Positions 54,013 to 62,109 of a DNA stretch of 64,000 bases are shown piece by piece. Source of the DNA: Streptomyces xanthochromogenes. GTDB taxonomy: Bacteria > Actinomycetota > Actinomycetes > Streptomycetales > Streptomycetaceae. The translations under genes were made by a program, and so were the position numbers. The DNA lies in NCBI RefSeq assembly GCF_014650455.1, contig NZ_BMUZ01000004.1, forward strand, positions 558,001 to 622,000. Direction: 5' to 3'. Position 1 is the first letter of the stretch. Each line of letters starts with the position of its first letter. A model generated the notes under the pieces. That model was not told where the DNA came from, did no database searches, and saw nothing but the letters and a program-made list of their open reading frames with translations.

Positions 54013-55271
54013 CGCACTCCCCCGTCAGCGGCACCGGACCCGGCCGCGACCGGGCCGGGCTCGTCGACGTCCTCCCAGCCGAAGCCCGCACCGACCAGCT
54101 GTGCGGTGGCGTCGAGACGGCCGTCCAGGGCTGCGGGGTCCGGGTCGGTCACCACCCAGGTGGCGAGGAAGTCGCCGGACTTGCGCAGCCGGTAGCGCTC
54201 TCCGCTCCAGTCGTCGCCGACCTGGGTGCTGAGCACGAAGTCCCTTACACCGGGCGGCACTTGAGGCAGTCGAAGGACTCGGCCGTGCCTCGGTGGGATG
54301 CCGCAGAACGCGGCTCGGGGGGCGGTGCGCGCGTGCTCCCTCACGGTGTCGAGCGCGACGGGCAGCCCGCACTCCACGCGAGCCCACAGCTCCCTGGGGT
54401 CGGTGCCGAGGACGTGGCGGAGCATGGCGGGAATGGGGCCGCCGCCGATGCGGGCGGCGACCTCGCACAGGACGATCCGGCCCTCGTCGGTGACGAAGAA
54501 CTCCGCGTGCGCGCACACGGTGTCGGGCGAGGGCAGCGCGTCGATGAGGCGCCACGTCTCGGCGACCAGCCGCTCGTGCAGCGGGTCGACGGGGTCGAGG
54601 TTGCGGGAGCCGAGCGGCGCGTCCGCCCAGTGGGTCAGGCAGCCGGCGCCGGTGTACCGGGAGGCGACGGCCGCGACGGGCTCGCCCGCCACCCGGAAGA
54701 CGTCCACGTGGTGCAGGGCGCCCTCGATGAACTCCTCCACCTCGTAGGAACCGCCCGCCACTTGACCGGCGAGGTCGTCCGCCCGGCCGGGTGCGTCGAG
54801 CACGTGCACGCCGGTCGATCCGGACCCGCCCCTCGGCTTGACGACGACCCGGCCGGGGTGGGCGGCCATGAAGTCCGTGATGCCGCGCACATCGTCGACG
54901 GGCGCGAAGGCGGGCACGGGTATGCCCGCCGTGCGCGCGTACCGCTTCATCAGTACCTTGTCGCGGTACGCGGCGGCCGCGGTGGTGTCGAGGCCGGGGA
55001 GTCCCCACTCGTGGCGCAGCAGGGCGGCCCGCTCGACGTCGGCCTCGGCGAGGGCCAGCACGGCCCGGGGCCGGTGCCTGCGGCCGGCTTCCCGGGCGGC
55101 GGCGAGGACGGCGTCGTCGTTCGTGTAGTCGTCCACGGTGACGACGTCGGCGAAGCCGGGGCCGACGGGGACGCCGGACGCGGTGACCGCCACGAGCCGG
55201 CCCGCCTCCTCCGGCAGCCACTGCGCGAACGGCAGGCCCGCCTGCCGTGGGCTGATCAGTACGAGGATCAC
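54009..55271 (-). CDS. ATP-grasp amino acid/peptide ligase (second)
   Basis: A 420-residue ATP-grasp enzyme. Marks: MILVLISPRQAGLPFAQWLP, RDKVLMKRYARTAGIPVPAF, VVVKPRGGSGSTGVHVLDAP near residue 142, SYEVEEFIEGALHHVDVFRV near 175 and the Mg-binding VLCEVAARIGGGPIPAMLRH near 265. It differs clearly from the ligase at 50520, so the two probably make different amide bonds or activate different substrates. ATG overlaps the Ldh_2 stop by 4 nt. Confidence 0.9.
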   Translation of the reverse strand: MILVLISPRQAGLPFAQWLPEEAGRLVAVTASGVPVGPGFADVVTVDDYTNDDAVLAAAREAGRRHRPRAVLALAEADVERAALLRHEWGLPGLDTTAAAAYRDKVLMKRYARTAGIPVPAFAPVDDVRGITDFMAAHPGRVVVKPRGGSGSTGVHVLDAPGRADDLAGQVAGGSYEVEEFIEGALHHVDVFRVAGEPVAAVASRYTGAGCLTHWADAPLGSRNLDPVDPLHERLVAETWRLIDALPSPDTVCAHAEFFVTDEGRIVLCEVAARIGGGPIPAMLRHVLGTDPRELWARVECGLPVALDTVREHARTAPRAAFCGIPPRHGRVLRLPQVPPGVRDFVLSTQVGDDWSGERYRLRKSGDFLATWVVTDPDPAALDGRLDATAQLVGAGFGWEDVDEPGPVAAGSGAADGGVR

Positions 55272-56371
55272 GCGGGGACCTCCTCGGTCCCGGGGAGGCC
55301 GAGGCGTGCGGCGAGTTCGTCGAGAGCCGCCGCGGTGCCCGCGTCCAGGGGGATGCCCCGGGCCTCCCGGTCCCGCTCATGGGCGCGTTGCGGGTCGCCG
55401 GGGGCCAGGACGGGACGGTCGGTCGCCGGGGCCGAGGCGCGCACGGTGGTCAGCAGATCCGTCAGGCCGGCGGCGAAGCCGTCCGTGCCGGTGAACGCGG
55501 CCGGGTCGAGGGCGAGCACCAGGTGCCCGATGCCCCTGCTCTCGCCGGGGGTGCCCTCGCCGACCTGGGAGAGCCGCCAGTCGGGGGCGGTGCCGGTGAG
55601 GACGGCGCCGAGCAGCGTGACGGCCATCGCCAGGCCCTGGCCCTTGTAGCCGCCCAGCGGCGAGAGCGCGTACGCCGCGTCGGGTTCCGCGGTGGGCCGC
55701 CCGTGCCGGTCGGTCGCCCAGCCGCCGTCCAGGTCCCGGCCCTCGGTCCGGCGCTGCTTCACCTCGCCGAAGCAGACCTGGCTGGTCGCCATGTCCAGGG
55801 CGAACTCCTCGTCGCCGCTGCCGGCGGCCACGCTGATGGGGTTGGTGCCGAACAGCGGCTCGACGCCCCCGTACGGCGCCACCCGGGAGGCGGCCGAGGT
55901 GACGGCGATGCCCACCAGGCCGGTGCGGGCCAGGGTGCGCGTGTAGACGGAGGCGGCGCCGAAGTGGTTGGAGTTGCGGACGCCGACGGCGGCGACCCCG
56001 AACCGCGCGGCGCGCTCGGCGGCGAGCCGTGCGGCCGCGAGGCCGGCCAGCACGCCCAGCGAGCCGTCGGCGTCGAGAAGCAGCCCGGCGCCCTTGTCCT
56101 GTACGACGGTCGGCCGTGCCCCCGCCTTGGCCACGCCGGTGGCCAACTCCGCGGCGTACTGCGGGAGCAGGCGCAGGCCGTGCGTGTCGATGCCGCGCAG
56201 CGAGGTGGTGACCAGTGCGTCGGCCACCTGCTCCGCCTCGGCGGCGGGCAGGCCCTGCGCGACGAGTGCCTCACGCGCGAGGGTGCGTGCCTGTCGCGAC
56301 GGGATCGTGCGGCCCGTGGCGGGCGGGGCGGACTCGGCGCGGGGTGTCCCGGTCAGTTCTTCGGTGATCAA
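55268..56371 (-). CDS. Ldh_2-family NAD(P)-dependent dehydrogenase
   Basis: Malate/lactate/ketimine-reductase-type oxidoreductase, 367 residues. Marks: LRGIDTHGLRLLPQYAAEL with catalytic His, VGVRNSNHFGAASVYTRTLA, PLFGTNPISVAAGSGDEEFA, LDMATSQVCFGEVKQ and LGGYKGQGLAMAVTLLGAVL. Start TTG 56371 is inferred from a 4-nt TTGA overlap with the epimerase stop and the absence of another start before the conserved region. Family members reduce 2-oxo acids or cyclic ketimines such as delta1-piperideine-2-carboxylate; either could serve this pathway. Confidence 0.9.
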   Translation of the reverse strand: MITEELTGTPRAESAPPATGRTIPSRQARTLAREALVAQGLPAAEAEQVADALVTTSLRGIDTHGLRLLPQYAAELATGVAKAGARPTVVQDKGAGLLLDADGSLGVLAGLAAARLAAERAARFGVAAVGVRNSNHFGAASVYTRTLARTGLVGIAVTSAASRVAPYGGVEPLFGTNPISVAAGSGDEEFALDMATSQVCFGEVKQRRTEGRDLDGGWATDRHGRPTAEPDAAYALSPLGGYKGQGLAMAVTLLGAVLTGTAPDWRLSQVGEGTPGESRGIGHLVLALDPAAFTGTDGFAAGLTDLLTTVRASAPATDRPVLAPGDPQRAHERDREARGIPLDAGTAAALDELAARLGLPGTEEVPA

Positions 56372-57867
56372 CGGGTGCTCCTGTGCACGAGGTGGTGGCG
56401 GCCGGTGTCCGGCAGGTCCAGGGGCCGGCCGAGGGTGTCGAAGCCGTGCTTGCGGCAGAAGCCGAGGGCCGCGTCGGGGACTTGGGCCCACACGGTGTCG
56501 GCGCCGTCCAGCGCGGCGAGGGTGAGGGCGGTGCGCAGGAGCGAGGCGCCCGCTCCGGTGCCGCGGACCTCCTCCAGCGTGGCCACGCCGTGCAGGCGTC
56601 GTCCGCGCCCGGGCCGCGCCCCCGGTACGGCGTACCCGTCCGGGGGGTCCTCGGCGTACAGGGAGGCGGCACCGACCGCACGGCCCCGCCGCAGCACCGC
56701 GAGGTGCCGGGTGCCGGGGTGGTCGTCCTGCGAAGGTGCGGGACTCGCGGTGGGCTGGGCGGGGCCCCCGGCGGACCGGCGGACGGGGTGTACGCGCTCG
56801 GCCGGGACCTGGTGGACGTACCAGCCGTGGGCCGTGGGGTCCGGGAGGTACCCGGAGCCGGGGCGCTCCGGCAGGTCGACGTGGCCGGTGGCGTCGAGCG
56901 TGAGTCCCTGCCCGGTGTCGACGGCAAGCAGGTCGACCACGTCGACGTCGAGGTGGTCGACCAGGCCGCCGAGGTGCGCGGTGGCGGAGACGCCGGCGGC
57001 GGACTCGGGCATGCAGCCGAGCATGGTGATCAGGCCGCGTTCCCGGGCCGCGCGCAGCAGGGCGAGGGCCGGGGTGATGCCGCCGGACTTCATGGGCTTC
57101 ACGTTGATGCCGTGGAAGGCCGCGGTGCAGGCGTCCAGGTCGGCCGGCGAGGTGATGCTCTCGTCGGCGATGACGGGGATCGGGCTGAGTTCCTTGAGGG
57201 CGCGGGCCTGCTCCCAGGCGTCGCGCGGATAGGGCTGCTCGATCAGCCGGACCCCGAGGGCGTGCAGGTCCGGGAGGGCGGGAACCAGCCGCGCCGGTTC
57301 CCAGCCGCAATTGCCGTCGATGAGGAAGGGCGCGTCGGTCTCGCGGCGCAGCTCCCGCAGGATGCCGAGGTCGCCGGGGTCGGCGAGCTTGACCTTGTAC
57401 GCCTGCCAGCCCGGCCGTTCGCGCAGCTTGCCGAGCATCGCCTCGGGGGTGTCGAGGCCGATGCTGTAGCTGGAGCGCAGGCCCTGCGGCCGGTCCAGGC
57501 CGAGGGACTTCCACAGCGGCACCCCGTGCAGGCGGGCCCGCAGGTCGTGGATCGCGCAGTCGAGGGCCGCGAGCACGAAGGGCGAAGCGGGCAGCGCGGC
57601 GGCCAGCCTGCGCCAGACGGCGTCGGCCCCTCCCGGAGCGTCGACGTCGAGCGTGGCCAGCAGGGGCGCCGTCCGCCGCAGATCGGCGTGCATCCGGTCC
57701 AGGCCGGAGTTGTAGTGGTCCGCCATGAAGCAGGACGCCTCGCCGTAGCCGGACACGCCGTCCTGCTCGGCCTCGACGATCACGGTGCGCGTCATCGGGA
57801 TGGCTTCCCGGGCGGAGCGCCACAGGTGACGCTGCGTCAGAGAGGTCTCGTGCGCGGTGATCCTCAC
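56368..57867 (-). CDS. Enolase-superfamily epimerase fused to GNAT acetyltransferase
   Basis: A 499-residue two-domain protein. The N-terminal part (about 1-350) is a muconate-lactonizing-type enolase barrel with QAYKVKLADPGDLGIL (KxK general base), metal ligands in FLIDGNCGW, VRLIEQPYPRDA and PVIADES, and the opposite Lys in NVKPMKSGG. This set fits dipeptide epimerases (L-Ala-D/L-Glu type). The C-terminal part (about 385-499) is a GNAT domain with LHGVATLEEVRGTGAGASLL and ALGFCRKHGFDTLGRPLDL. The frame is continuous. GTG 57867 overlaps the radical SAM stop by 4 nt. A peptide epimerase beside two ATP-grasp ligases suggests a D-residue in the product. Confidence 0.9.
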   Translation of the reverse strand: MRITAHETSLTQRHLWRSAREAIPMTRTVIVEAEQDGVSGYGEASCFMADHYNSGLDRMHADLRRTAPLLATLDVDAPGGADAVWRRLAAALPASPFVLAALDCAIHDLRARLHGVPLWKSLGLDRPQGLRSSYSIGLDTPEAMLGKLRERPGWQAYKVKLADPGDLGILRELRRETDAPFLIDGNCGWEPARLVPALPDLHALGVRLIEQPYPRDAWEQARALKELSPIPVIADESITSPADLDACTAAFHGINVKPMKSGGITPALALLRAARERGLITMLGCMPESAAGVSATAHLGGLVDHLDVDVVDLLAVDTGQGLTLDATGHVDLPERPGSGYLPDPTAHGWYVHQVPAERVHPVRRSAGGPAQPTASPAPSQDDHPGTRHLAVLRRGRAVGAASLYAEDPPDGYAVPGARPGRGRRLHGVATLEEVRGTGAGASLLRTALTLAALDGADTVWAQVPDAALGFCRKHGFDTLGRPLDLPDTGRHHLVHRSTR

Positions 57868-59174
57868 AGGTCGCCCGCTTGCGACGCCGGGTGCGCACCG
57901 GTGTCCGGCTGCCCGGGGAACCAGGACCCGAGGGCGGGGCGCAGATCGTCGAACCACTCCGCCTCCGGGTCGTACCGGGCGAAGAACTGCCGCCCTACGA
58001 GCTGGGGGTCGCGGGCCTGGAGGAGCCGCAGCGAGAAGACCCGCTCCCCCGCCACGGTGCTCACGGAGTCGAGCAGCACCTTGCCGGGCGAGGCCGACAT
58101 CACGGGGCCACGGGCGGAGCGGGCGAGGCCCGAGACTCCGCGGATGGCGTCGTTGTAGATGTCGAGGGCCTTGGCGAGCGGGACGCCGAAGTAGCTGCGG
58201 GCACCCGTGTCGCGCTCGACGAACATGTAGTACGGCACGACACCCAGCTCCACCAGCTGCTGCCACATCCGCGACCAGTCCTCCGCCCGGTCGTTGACGT
58301 GGGCGATCAGCGGCGCCTGGGCGCGGATCACCGCGCCGGTCGACCGCAGGCGGGCGATCGCCTCCCGCACGACCGGGGTCTCCAGCTCCCTGGGGTGCGA
58401 GAAGTGCGCCATCACCGCGACGTGCTTGCCGGCCGCGACACAGCGTTCGAGCAGCCGCAGCAGATCGTCGGCATCGGCGTCGGAGGTGAACCGGGCCGGC
58501 CAGTACGAGAGCGCCTTGGTGCCGAAGCGCAGGGTGCGCACGCTCTCCATGGCCGGGTCGAGCAGCGGCTCGATCCAGCGCTTCAGGACCGCCGTCTTCA
58601 TGATCATGGGGTCGCCGCCCGTGAACAGGACGTCGGTCACCTCGCGGTGGGCCGCCAGATAGCCCGTGAGGTCGGCGGGTGAACGCAGGGCTTGGCGGAG
58701 TTCGGCCACGCCGACGAACTGGGCCCAGCGGAAGCAGTATCCGCAGTACGCGTGGCAGGTCTGGCCCTGCGAGGGGAAGACGAGCAGCGTCTCGGCGTAC
58801 TTGTGCTGGAGCCCGTCGAGCCTGCGTCCGTCCAGGGTCGGCACGTTGGCTTCGAGCTGGTCGCCGGGGTGTGGATTCAGGAGCTCCTGGGCGTCGGCGG
58901 CGGCCTTGCGCAGGACTTCGCGCGGCGCGGCGCTGTCGTGCAGCGCCACGATGCTGTCGAAGACCTCCGGCGGCAGCATGTCGCGGTGCGGGAAGGTGAG
59001 CCGGAAGATCGGGTCGTCGGGCGCCGCCGACCAGTCGATGAGCTGGTCGGCGACGTACTCGTTCACCTTGAAGGGCAGTACGGAGGAGACGACCCGCAGG
59101 TCGCGCAGGTACTCGTCGGACATCCCGCGGTCGGCAGCGAGCGCCGCCAGGCGTTCGTGGGAGTAGGTCTTCAC
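57864..59174 (-). CDS. Radical SAM aminomutase-like protein (KamA family)
   Basis: A 436-residue lysine-2,3-aminomutase-like enzyme. The iron-sulfur/SAM motif QTCHAYCGYCFRWAQFVG carries Cys 140, 144 and 147 (CxxxCxxC). DVLFTGGDPMIMKTAVLKRW and VRTLRFGTKALSYWPARF follow, and RGPVMSASPGKVLLDSVST near residue 360 offers the Lys expected to hold PLP. Canonical members shift an alpha-amino group to the beta position, so this enzyme may supply a beta-amino acid. ATG 59174 lies 61 nt after the AurF-type gene. The substrate (lysine, glutamate or another) cannot be read from sequence. Confidence 0.88.
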   Translation of the reverse strand: MKTYSHERLAALAADRGMSDEYLRDLRVVSSVLPFKVNEYVADQLIDWSAAPDDPIFRLTFPHRDMLPPEVFDSIVALHDSAAPREVLRKAAADAQELLNPHPGDQLEANVPTLDGRRLDGLQHKYAETLLVFPSQGQTCHAYCGYCFRWAQFVGVAELRQALRSPADLTGYLAAHREVTDVLFTGGDPMIMKTAVLKRWIEPLLDPAMESVRTLRFGTKALSYWPARFTSDADADDLLRLLERCVAAGKHVAVMAHFSHPRELETPVVREAIARLRSTGAVIRAQAPLIAHVNDRAEDWSRMWQQLVELGVVPYYMFVERDTGARSYFGVPLAKALDIYNDAIRGVSGLARSARGPVMSASPGKVLLDSVSTVAGERVFSLRLLQARDPQLVGRQFFARYDPEAEWFDDLRPALGSWFPGQPDTGAHPASQAGDL

Positions 59175-59235
59175 ACGGAATCCTCAAGGGTCCTCGGTGG
59201 CGGGGCATCCGCCACCCGTCGTTGCGAGGGCGGCG

Positions 59236-60273
59236 TCAGGAGGCGATGTGGGAGCGGGACCAGTCGAAGTCCACCTGGTCGGCCACACCCATCTGTTCCA
59301 CCAGCTTGTGCAGTCCGGTGTAGTCACGTACCAGCCGCTTGCGGCCCGCCTCCGCCTGGCAGTCGGCGAGCATCTCGTGCCCACCGTCGATGCCCGCGAG
59401 GTCGACGATCCGGTGCCAGGTCGAGTAGTCGTTGGCCACGAAGGCGTCGAGGCCCTCCATCAGCATGTCCAGGAAGTACCTGCGCTGCGGGGCGTCGAGG
59501 TGGTGGTAGACCATCTCCGCGAGCACGTGCGAGATGGACGCGTGGCAGTACTCGTCGCGGTTGTGCAGCTTCGCGGTCGTGCTGTTGATCGGCTGGATCG
59601 CGGTGTCCTCGGCGAGCAGGTCGAGGTACGCGTTGATGGAGATCTCCGAGACGGTGGCGAAGGCCAGCGTCGTCAGGGACTTCTCCGCGCGCCCGCCGGC
59701 CCGGTCCCGCAGTTCCTGGTGGACGCGCGCGGTGTGGGAGAGCGGCAGCGCGGCGTCCGGCAGGGCGTGGCCCCGCCGGCGGCGGGTCACGGCGCTCGCG
59801 TTGAGGTGCATGAGCGTGTGGTACTGCTCGTCGACCATCGCCTGGGCCAGCGACAGGTTGAGCGCCTCCCCGCTGAGGCCCGGGTACTCCCCCTCCATGA
59901 CCAGGGCGAAGGCGGGATTGGCCACCTTCTGCTCGGCCATGACGGTGTGCCGGTTGTACGCGATCCAGGCCCAGCTCAGCAGTTCGGACCGCTTCTCCGG
60001 AGCCAGCGCCAGGTAGGTCGGGTGGTCGTGGAAGGGCAGGATCTGCTCGGGGTAGTCGGCCCGCGATGTGTCGAAGAGCTCGTCGAGGTCGGGCTCTTCG
60101 CGCTTCACGGTGGCCCGGCGGTGCCAGTTGCCGACGAGTCGGCGGATCACGGCGTTCTCCACCGGGTCGTTCGGGTCGAAGGAAGGGACCCCTTCGGGCA
60201 GCGGCGAGCCCTCCATCTCCTGCACGAGGGCCTCGTCGGGAGCGCCTTCAAGGGTGGGGGAGTCTCGGTTCAT
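59236..60273 (-). CDS. AurF-type diiron N-oxygenase
   Basis: A 345-residue member of the p-aminobenzoate N-oxygenase family (PF11583). All seven AurF metal ligands can be placed with near-identical spacing: Glu 114 (VMAEQKVANP), Glu 149 and His 152 (VDEQYH), Glu 210 (VSEISINAYL), and His 237, Glu 241, His 244 (HNRDEYCH). Such enzymes oxidise amines to hydroxylamines, nitroso or nitro groups. ATG 60273 has GAGGA 5 nt upstream; ATG 60285 is an alternative. Located between the Fe/2-oxoglutarate oxygenase and the radical SAM gene, it is the best hint that the product carries an oxidised nitrogen. Confidence 0.93.
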   Translation of the reverse strand: MNRDSPTLEGAPDEALVQEMEGSPLPEGVPSFDPNDPVENAVIRRLVGNWHRRATVKREEPDLDELFDTSRADYPEQILPFHDHPTYLALAPEKRSELLSWAWIAYNRHTVMAEQKVANPAFALVMEGEYPGLSGEALNLSLAQAMVDEQYHTLMHLNASAVTRRRRGHALPDAALPLSHTARVHQELRDRAGGRAEKSLTTLAFATVSEISINAYLDLLAEDTAIQPINSTTAKLHNRDEYCHASISHVLAEMVYHHLDAPQRRYFLDMLMEGLDAFVANDYSTWHRIVDLAGIDGGHEMLADCQAEAGRKRLVRDYTGLHKLVEQMGVADQVDFDWSRSHIAS

Positions 60274-60383
60274 CACATTCCTCACAGGGAGTACGGGGAG
60301 CGCAGGAGTACGGGGACGGCGGTGCCGGCCGGCACCACTGGTGATCGGGCCGCGTCCGGCTGCGGCGGGGGCCGCGCTCGGGA

Positions 60384-61103
60384 CTACTGGAGCCAGTAGC
60401 GCGTCAGGTGACGTCGCGCGTCGGTGTAGGAGGAACGGGCGTGCAGCATCCGCTGGTTGTCCCAGACGAGGATCGAGTTCTCCGGGATGAGGACGGACAC
60501 CTTGTTCTCACGGAAGAACGTCTCGGCCCGCACGGCCAGTTCGGCCCCCAGGGCACCCAACGGCAGTTCCTCGTGCGCCACTTCGGCGTCGACCGGCGGG
60601 TCGTAGTGGCCGGCCGTCAGCAGGTTGTAGCTGAACCGGACGATGTCACGGCCCTCGGGGGTGCGCTCCACCACGGGGCGGCGGACTCCGGCCGTACCGG
60701 TTCCCCCGGTGTTGTGTCCCACCCAGTCGATGCTCTCGCCGTGCACCACGTCACGCTCGGCCTGGCTGAGCGAGGCGGTGAAGGCGTACGCGTCGGCGAG
60801 CTCGGTCTGTCCGCTGCCGCACTTGGCCTGGACCCGGCAGTGCAGGGCGAGATAGCGGGGCGGCGGGTTCCAGCCGGGGGCCTCGGTGTGCACGAGGATG
60901 GTGTTGGTGCTCTTGGAGTACCGCCGGTCTTCGAAACCGGGGGCGGCCTTCACCTGGTAGCGCAACTGCCCGTCGTACTGCGGTACCAGTGTGCCGAGGT
61001 CACGCAGGGCCTCGGCGGCCTCGTCGTCGGTGGTGACGCCCTCCAGCAGGGTGTAGCCCTGGTCGAGGAGTTCCTTGGTGCGCGGGGTGATGACAGTCGT
61101 CAT
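60384..61103 (-). CDS. TauD/clavaminate-synthase-like Fe(II)/2-oxoglutarate oxygenase
   Basis: A 239-residue non-heme iron oxygenase. The facial triad is visible: His 72 and Glu 74 in ILVHTEAPGWNPPPRYLALH (HxE as in clavaminate synthase) and distal His 221 in WDNQRMLHARSSY, with the 2-oxoglutarate-binding Arg in RRHLTRYWLQ. GSGQTELADAYAF and GESIDWVGHN are family features. Likely roles are hydroxylation, desaturation or cyclisation of an amino acid. First enzyme gene of the operon, 110 nt before the N-oxygenase. Confidence 0.92.
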   Translation of the reverse strand: MTTVITPRTKELLDQGYTLLEGVTTDDEAAEALRDLGTLVPQYDGQLRYQVKAAPGFEDRRYSKSTNTILVHTEAPGWNPPPRYLALHCRVQAKCGSGQTELADAYAFTASLSQAERDVVHGESIDWVGHNTGGTGTAGVRRPVVERTPEGRDIVRFSYNLLTAGHYDPPVDAEVAHEELPLGALGAELAVRAETFFRENKVSVLIPENSILVWDNQRMLHARSSYTDARRHLTRYWLQ

Positions 61104-61415
61104 GGTCTGTGCTGCTCCATGTCAGTTCCAGGGTGGGGACGCATGGGCCGGGTGCGGCGGGTGGGGGCGCGGCGCCGTCGGGGAAGGGGGCCGGCAGCCC
61201 GGGCGCGCGGCGGATCGCGGCGATCGACGCGGATCGGCCCGGGCTCGTCCATGCGTGGTTCTGCGCGTCGGGCCCGGCCGTACTGCTCGGCCGACCCTGC
61301 ATGTGTGGGGGGAGGTGACGGAGTGCGCGTCCCGAGGACGCCGTGCGCATGCTCGTCGCGGGGCCGGGGCGTCGGGGTGCCGCTCCACTCCCCCGCGGGG
61401 CCGGAGGCTCGGGGC
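61104..61415. other. Intercistronic region with hairpins between peptide gene and oxygenase gene
   Basis: No gene supported in 312 bases. AGCCCGGGC (61196-61204) and GCCCGGGCT (61237-61245) form a perfect 9-bp stem with a 32-nt loop. CGGCCG (61275-61280) and CGGCCG (61288-61293) form a second short hairpin. These may terminate or attenuate transcription from the small-gene pair, or the enzyme operon may have its own promoter here; I see no clear -35/-10 pair. Confidence 0.5.
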
Positions 61416-61628
61416 TCAGCTGCCCCAGGTCACATCGTCCGTGCCGTTCAGGCCGGCGGCGGGGCGGGACGTGGTGCCGTCGGGCGCGGACACGACGGAC
61501 GAACCGCCGGCACGGACCTGCGTGATGGACGGCGGAGTAACACCCGCGAGGGCCGCCTGCGCCAAGAAGAGTGCGCTGAGCGCGATGCAGCCGGAAGCGA
61601 CGGTCCTGAAAGTCGGGGTGAGGCTCAC
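61416..61628 (-). CDS. Small secreted peptide
   Basis: A 70-residue product from GTG 61628 (VSLTPTFRTVASGCIALSAL...). It has a basic N-terminus, hydrophobic core and an AQAALAG cleavage-type site near residue 28, so about 42 residues are exported. The mature part ends in NGTDDVTWGS. AAGG upstream is a modest ribosome site. It precedes the oxygenase operon on the same strand. It could be a secreted factor or a precursor-like peptide; no processing enzyme typical of RiPPs, apart from the radical SAM gene of another family, is present. Confidence 0.65.
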   Translation of the reverse strand: MSLTPTFRTVASGCIALSALFLAQAALAGVTPPSITQVRAGGSSVVSAPDGTTSRPAAGLNGTDDVTWGS

Positions 61629-61722
61629 AGAAGGACCTTTCGGTGAATTGCTTTCTGTACTTTCGGCGAACTACCGGCGTCCGTCAGGAGCGCTTTTGGC
61701 TCGTCCCGCCTCGCCGGTACGA

Positions 61723-62109
61723 CTACTCTGCCCACTCGCCGGCCGCTCCGGAAGGGGAATCCGGTGGACGGAACATGTTGTGTCCTATCCCGTCCAGCGG
61801 CGCCGGCGAAGCCAGCATGTCCCAGTACTCCGGAATCAGTACGACACCGCAGGAGGCCATCCGGAAGGGCGCCAGCGGGGAATGCCGGGCGAGTGCGCGG
61901 GTACAGACGGTCGCGGCCACCCGTTCGGCGACGACCAGGCTGGGGGCGACGAGAAAGAGGCCGAGAACCGGCCCACCCGCGCCGTCCGGAGCCACGCTGA
62001 CGTGTTCCAGACCGTCGTCGGGGTCGGCGCAGCCCATCAACAGAGCCGCCGCCCCACAGGGCAGCGGCGTCTCCGCGGGCCCGTCCAGACGGACATGTAC
62101 GAGATACAT
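61723..62109 (-). CDS. Hypothetical protein upstream of secreted peptide gene
   Basis: A 128-residue soluble protein from ATG 62109 with a strong GGGAAGGGGG site. It begins MYLVHVRLDGPAETPLPCGA and contains LMGCADPDDGLEHVSV, VLGLFLVAPSLVVAERVAAT and ARHSPLAPFRMASCGVVLIP. The alternating strand/helix pattern suggests a ferredoxin-like alpha/beta fold. It is followed 94 nt later by the small secreted peptide gene. No function assigned; its place at the head of the cluster suggests a role in the same system. Confidence 0.65.
   Translation of the reverse strand: MYLVHVRLDGPAETPLPCGAAALLMGCADPDDGLEHVSVAPDGAGGPVLGLFLVAPSLVVAERVAATVCTRALARHSPLAPFRMASCGVVLIPEYWDMLASPAPLDGIGHNMFRPPDSPSGAAGEWAE

Noticed and set aside
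49429..62109. Classification of the biosynthetic operon as a RiPP cluster because of the small peptide and radical SAM gene
   Set aside because: The radical SAM protein is of the KamA type without a SPASM or RRE domain, and the peptide has a Sec-type signal rather than a leader recognised by known RiPP enzymes. The ATP-grasp ligases resemble free amino acid ligases.
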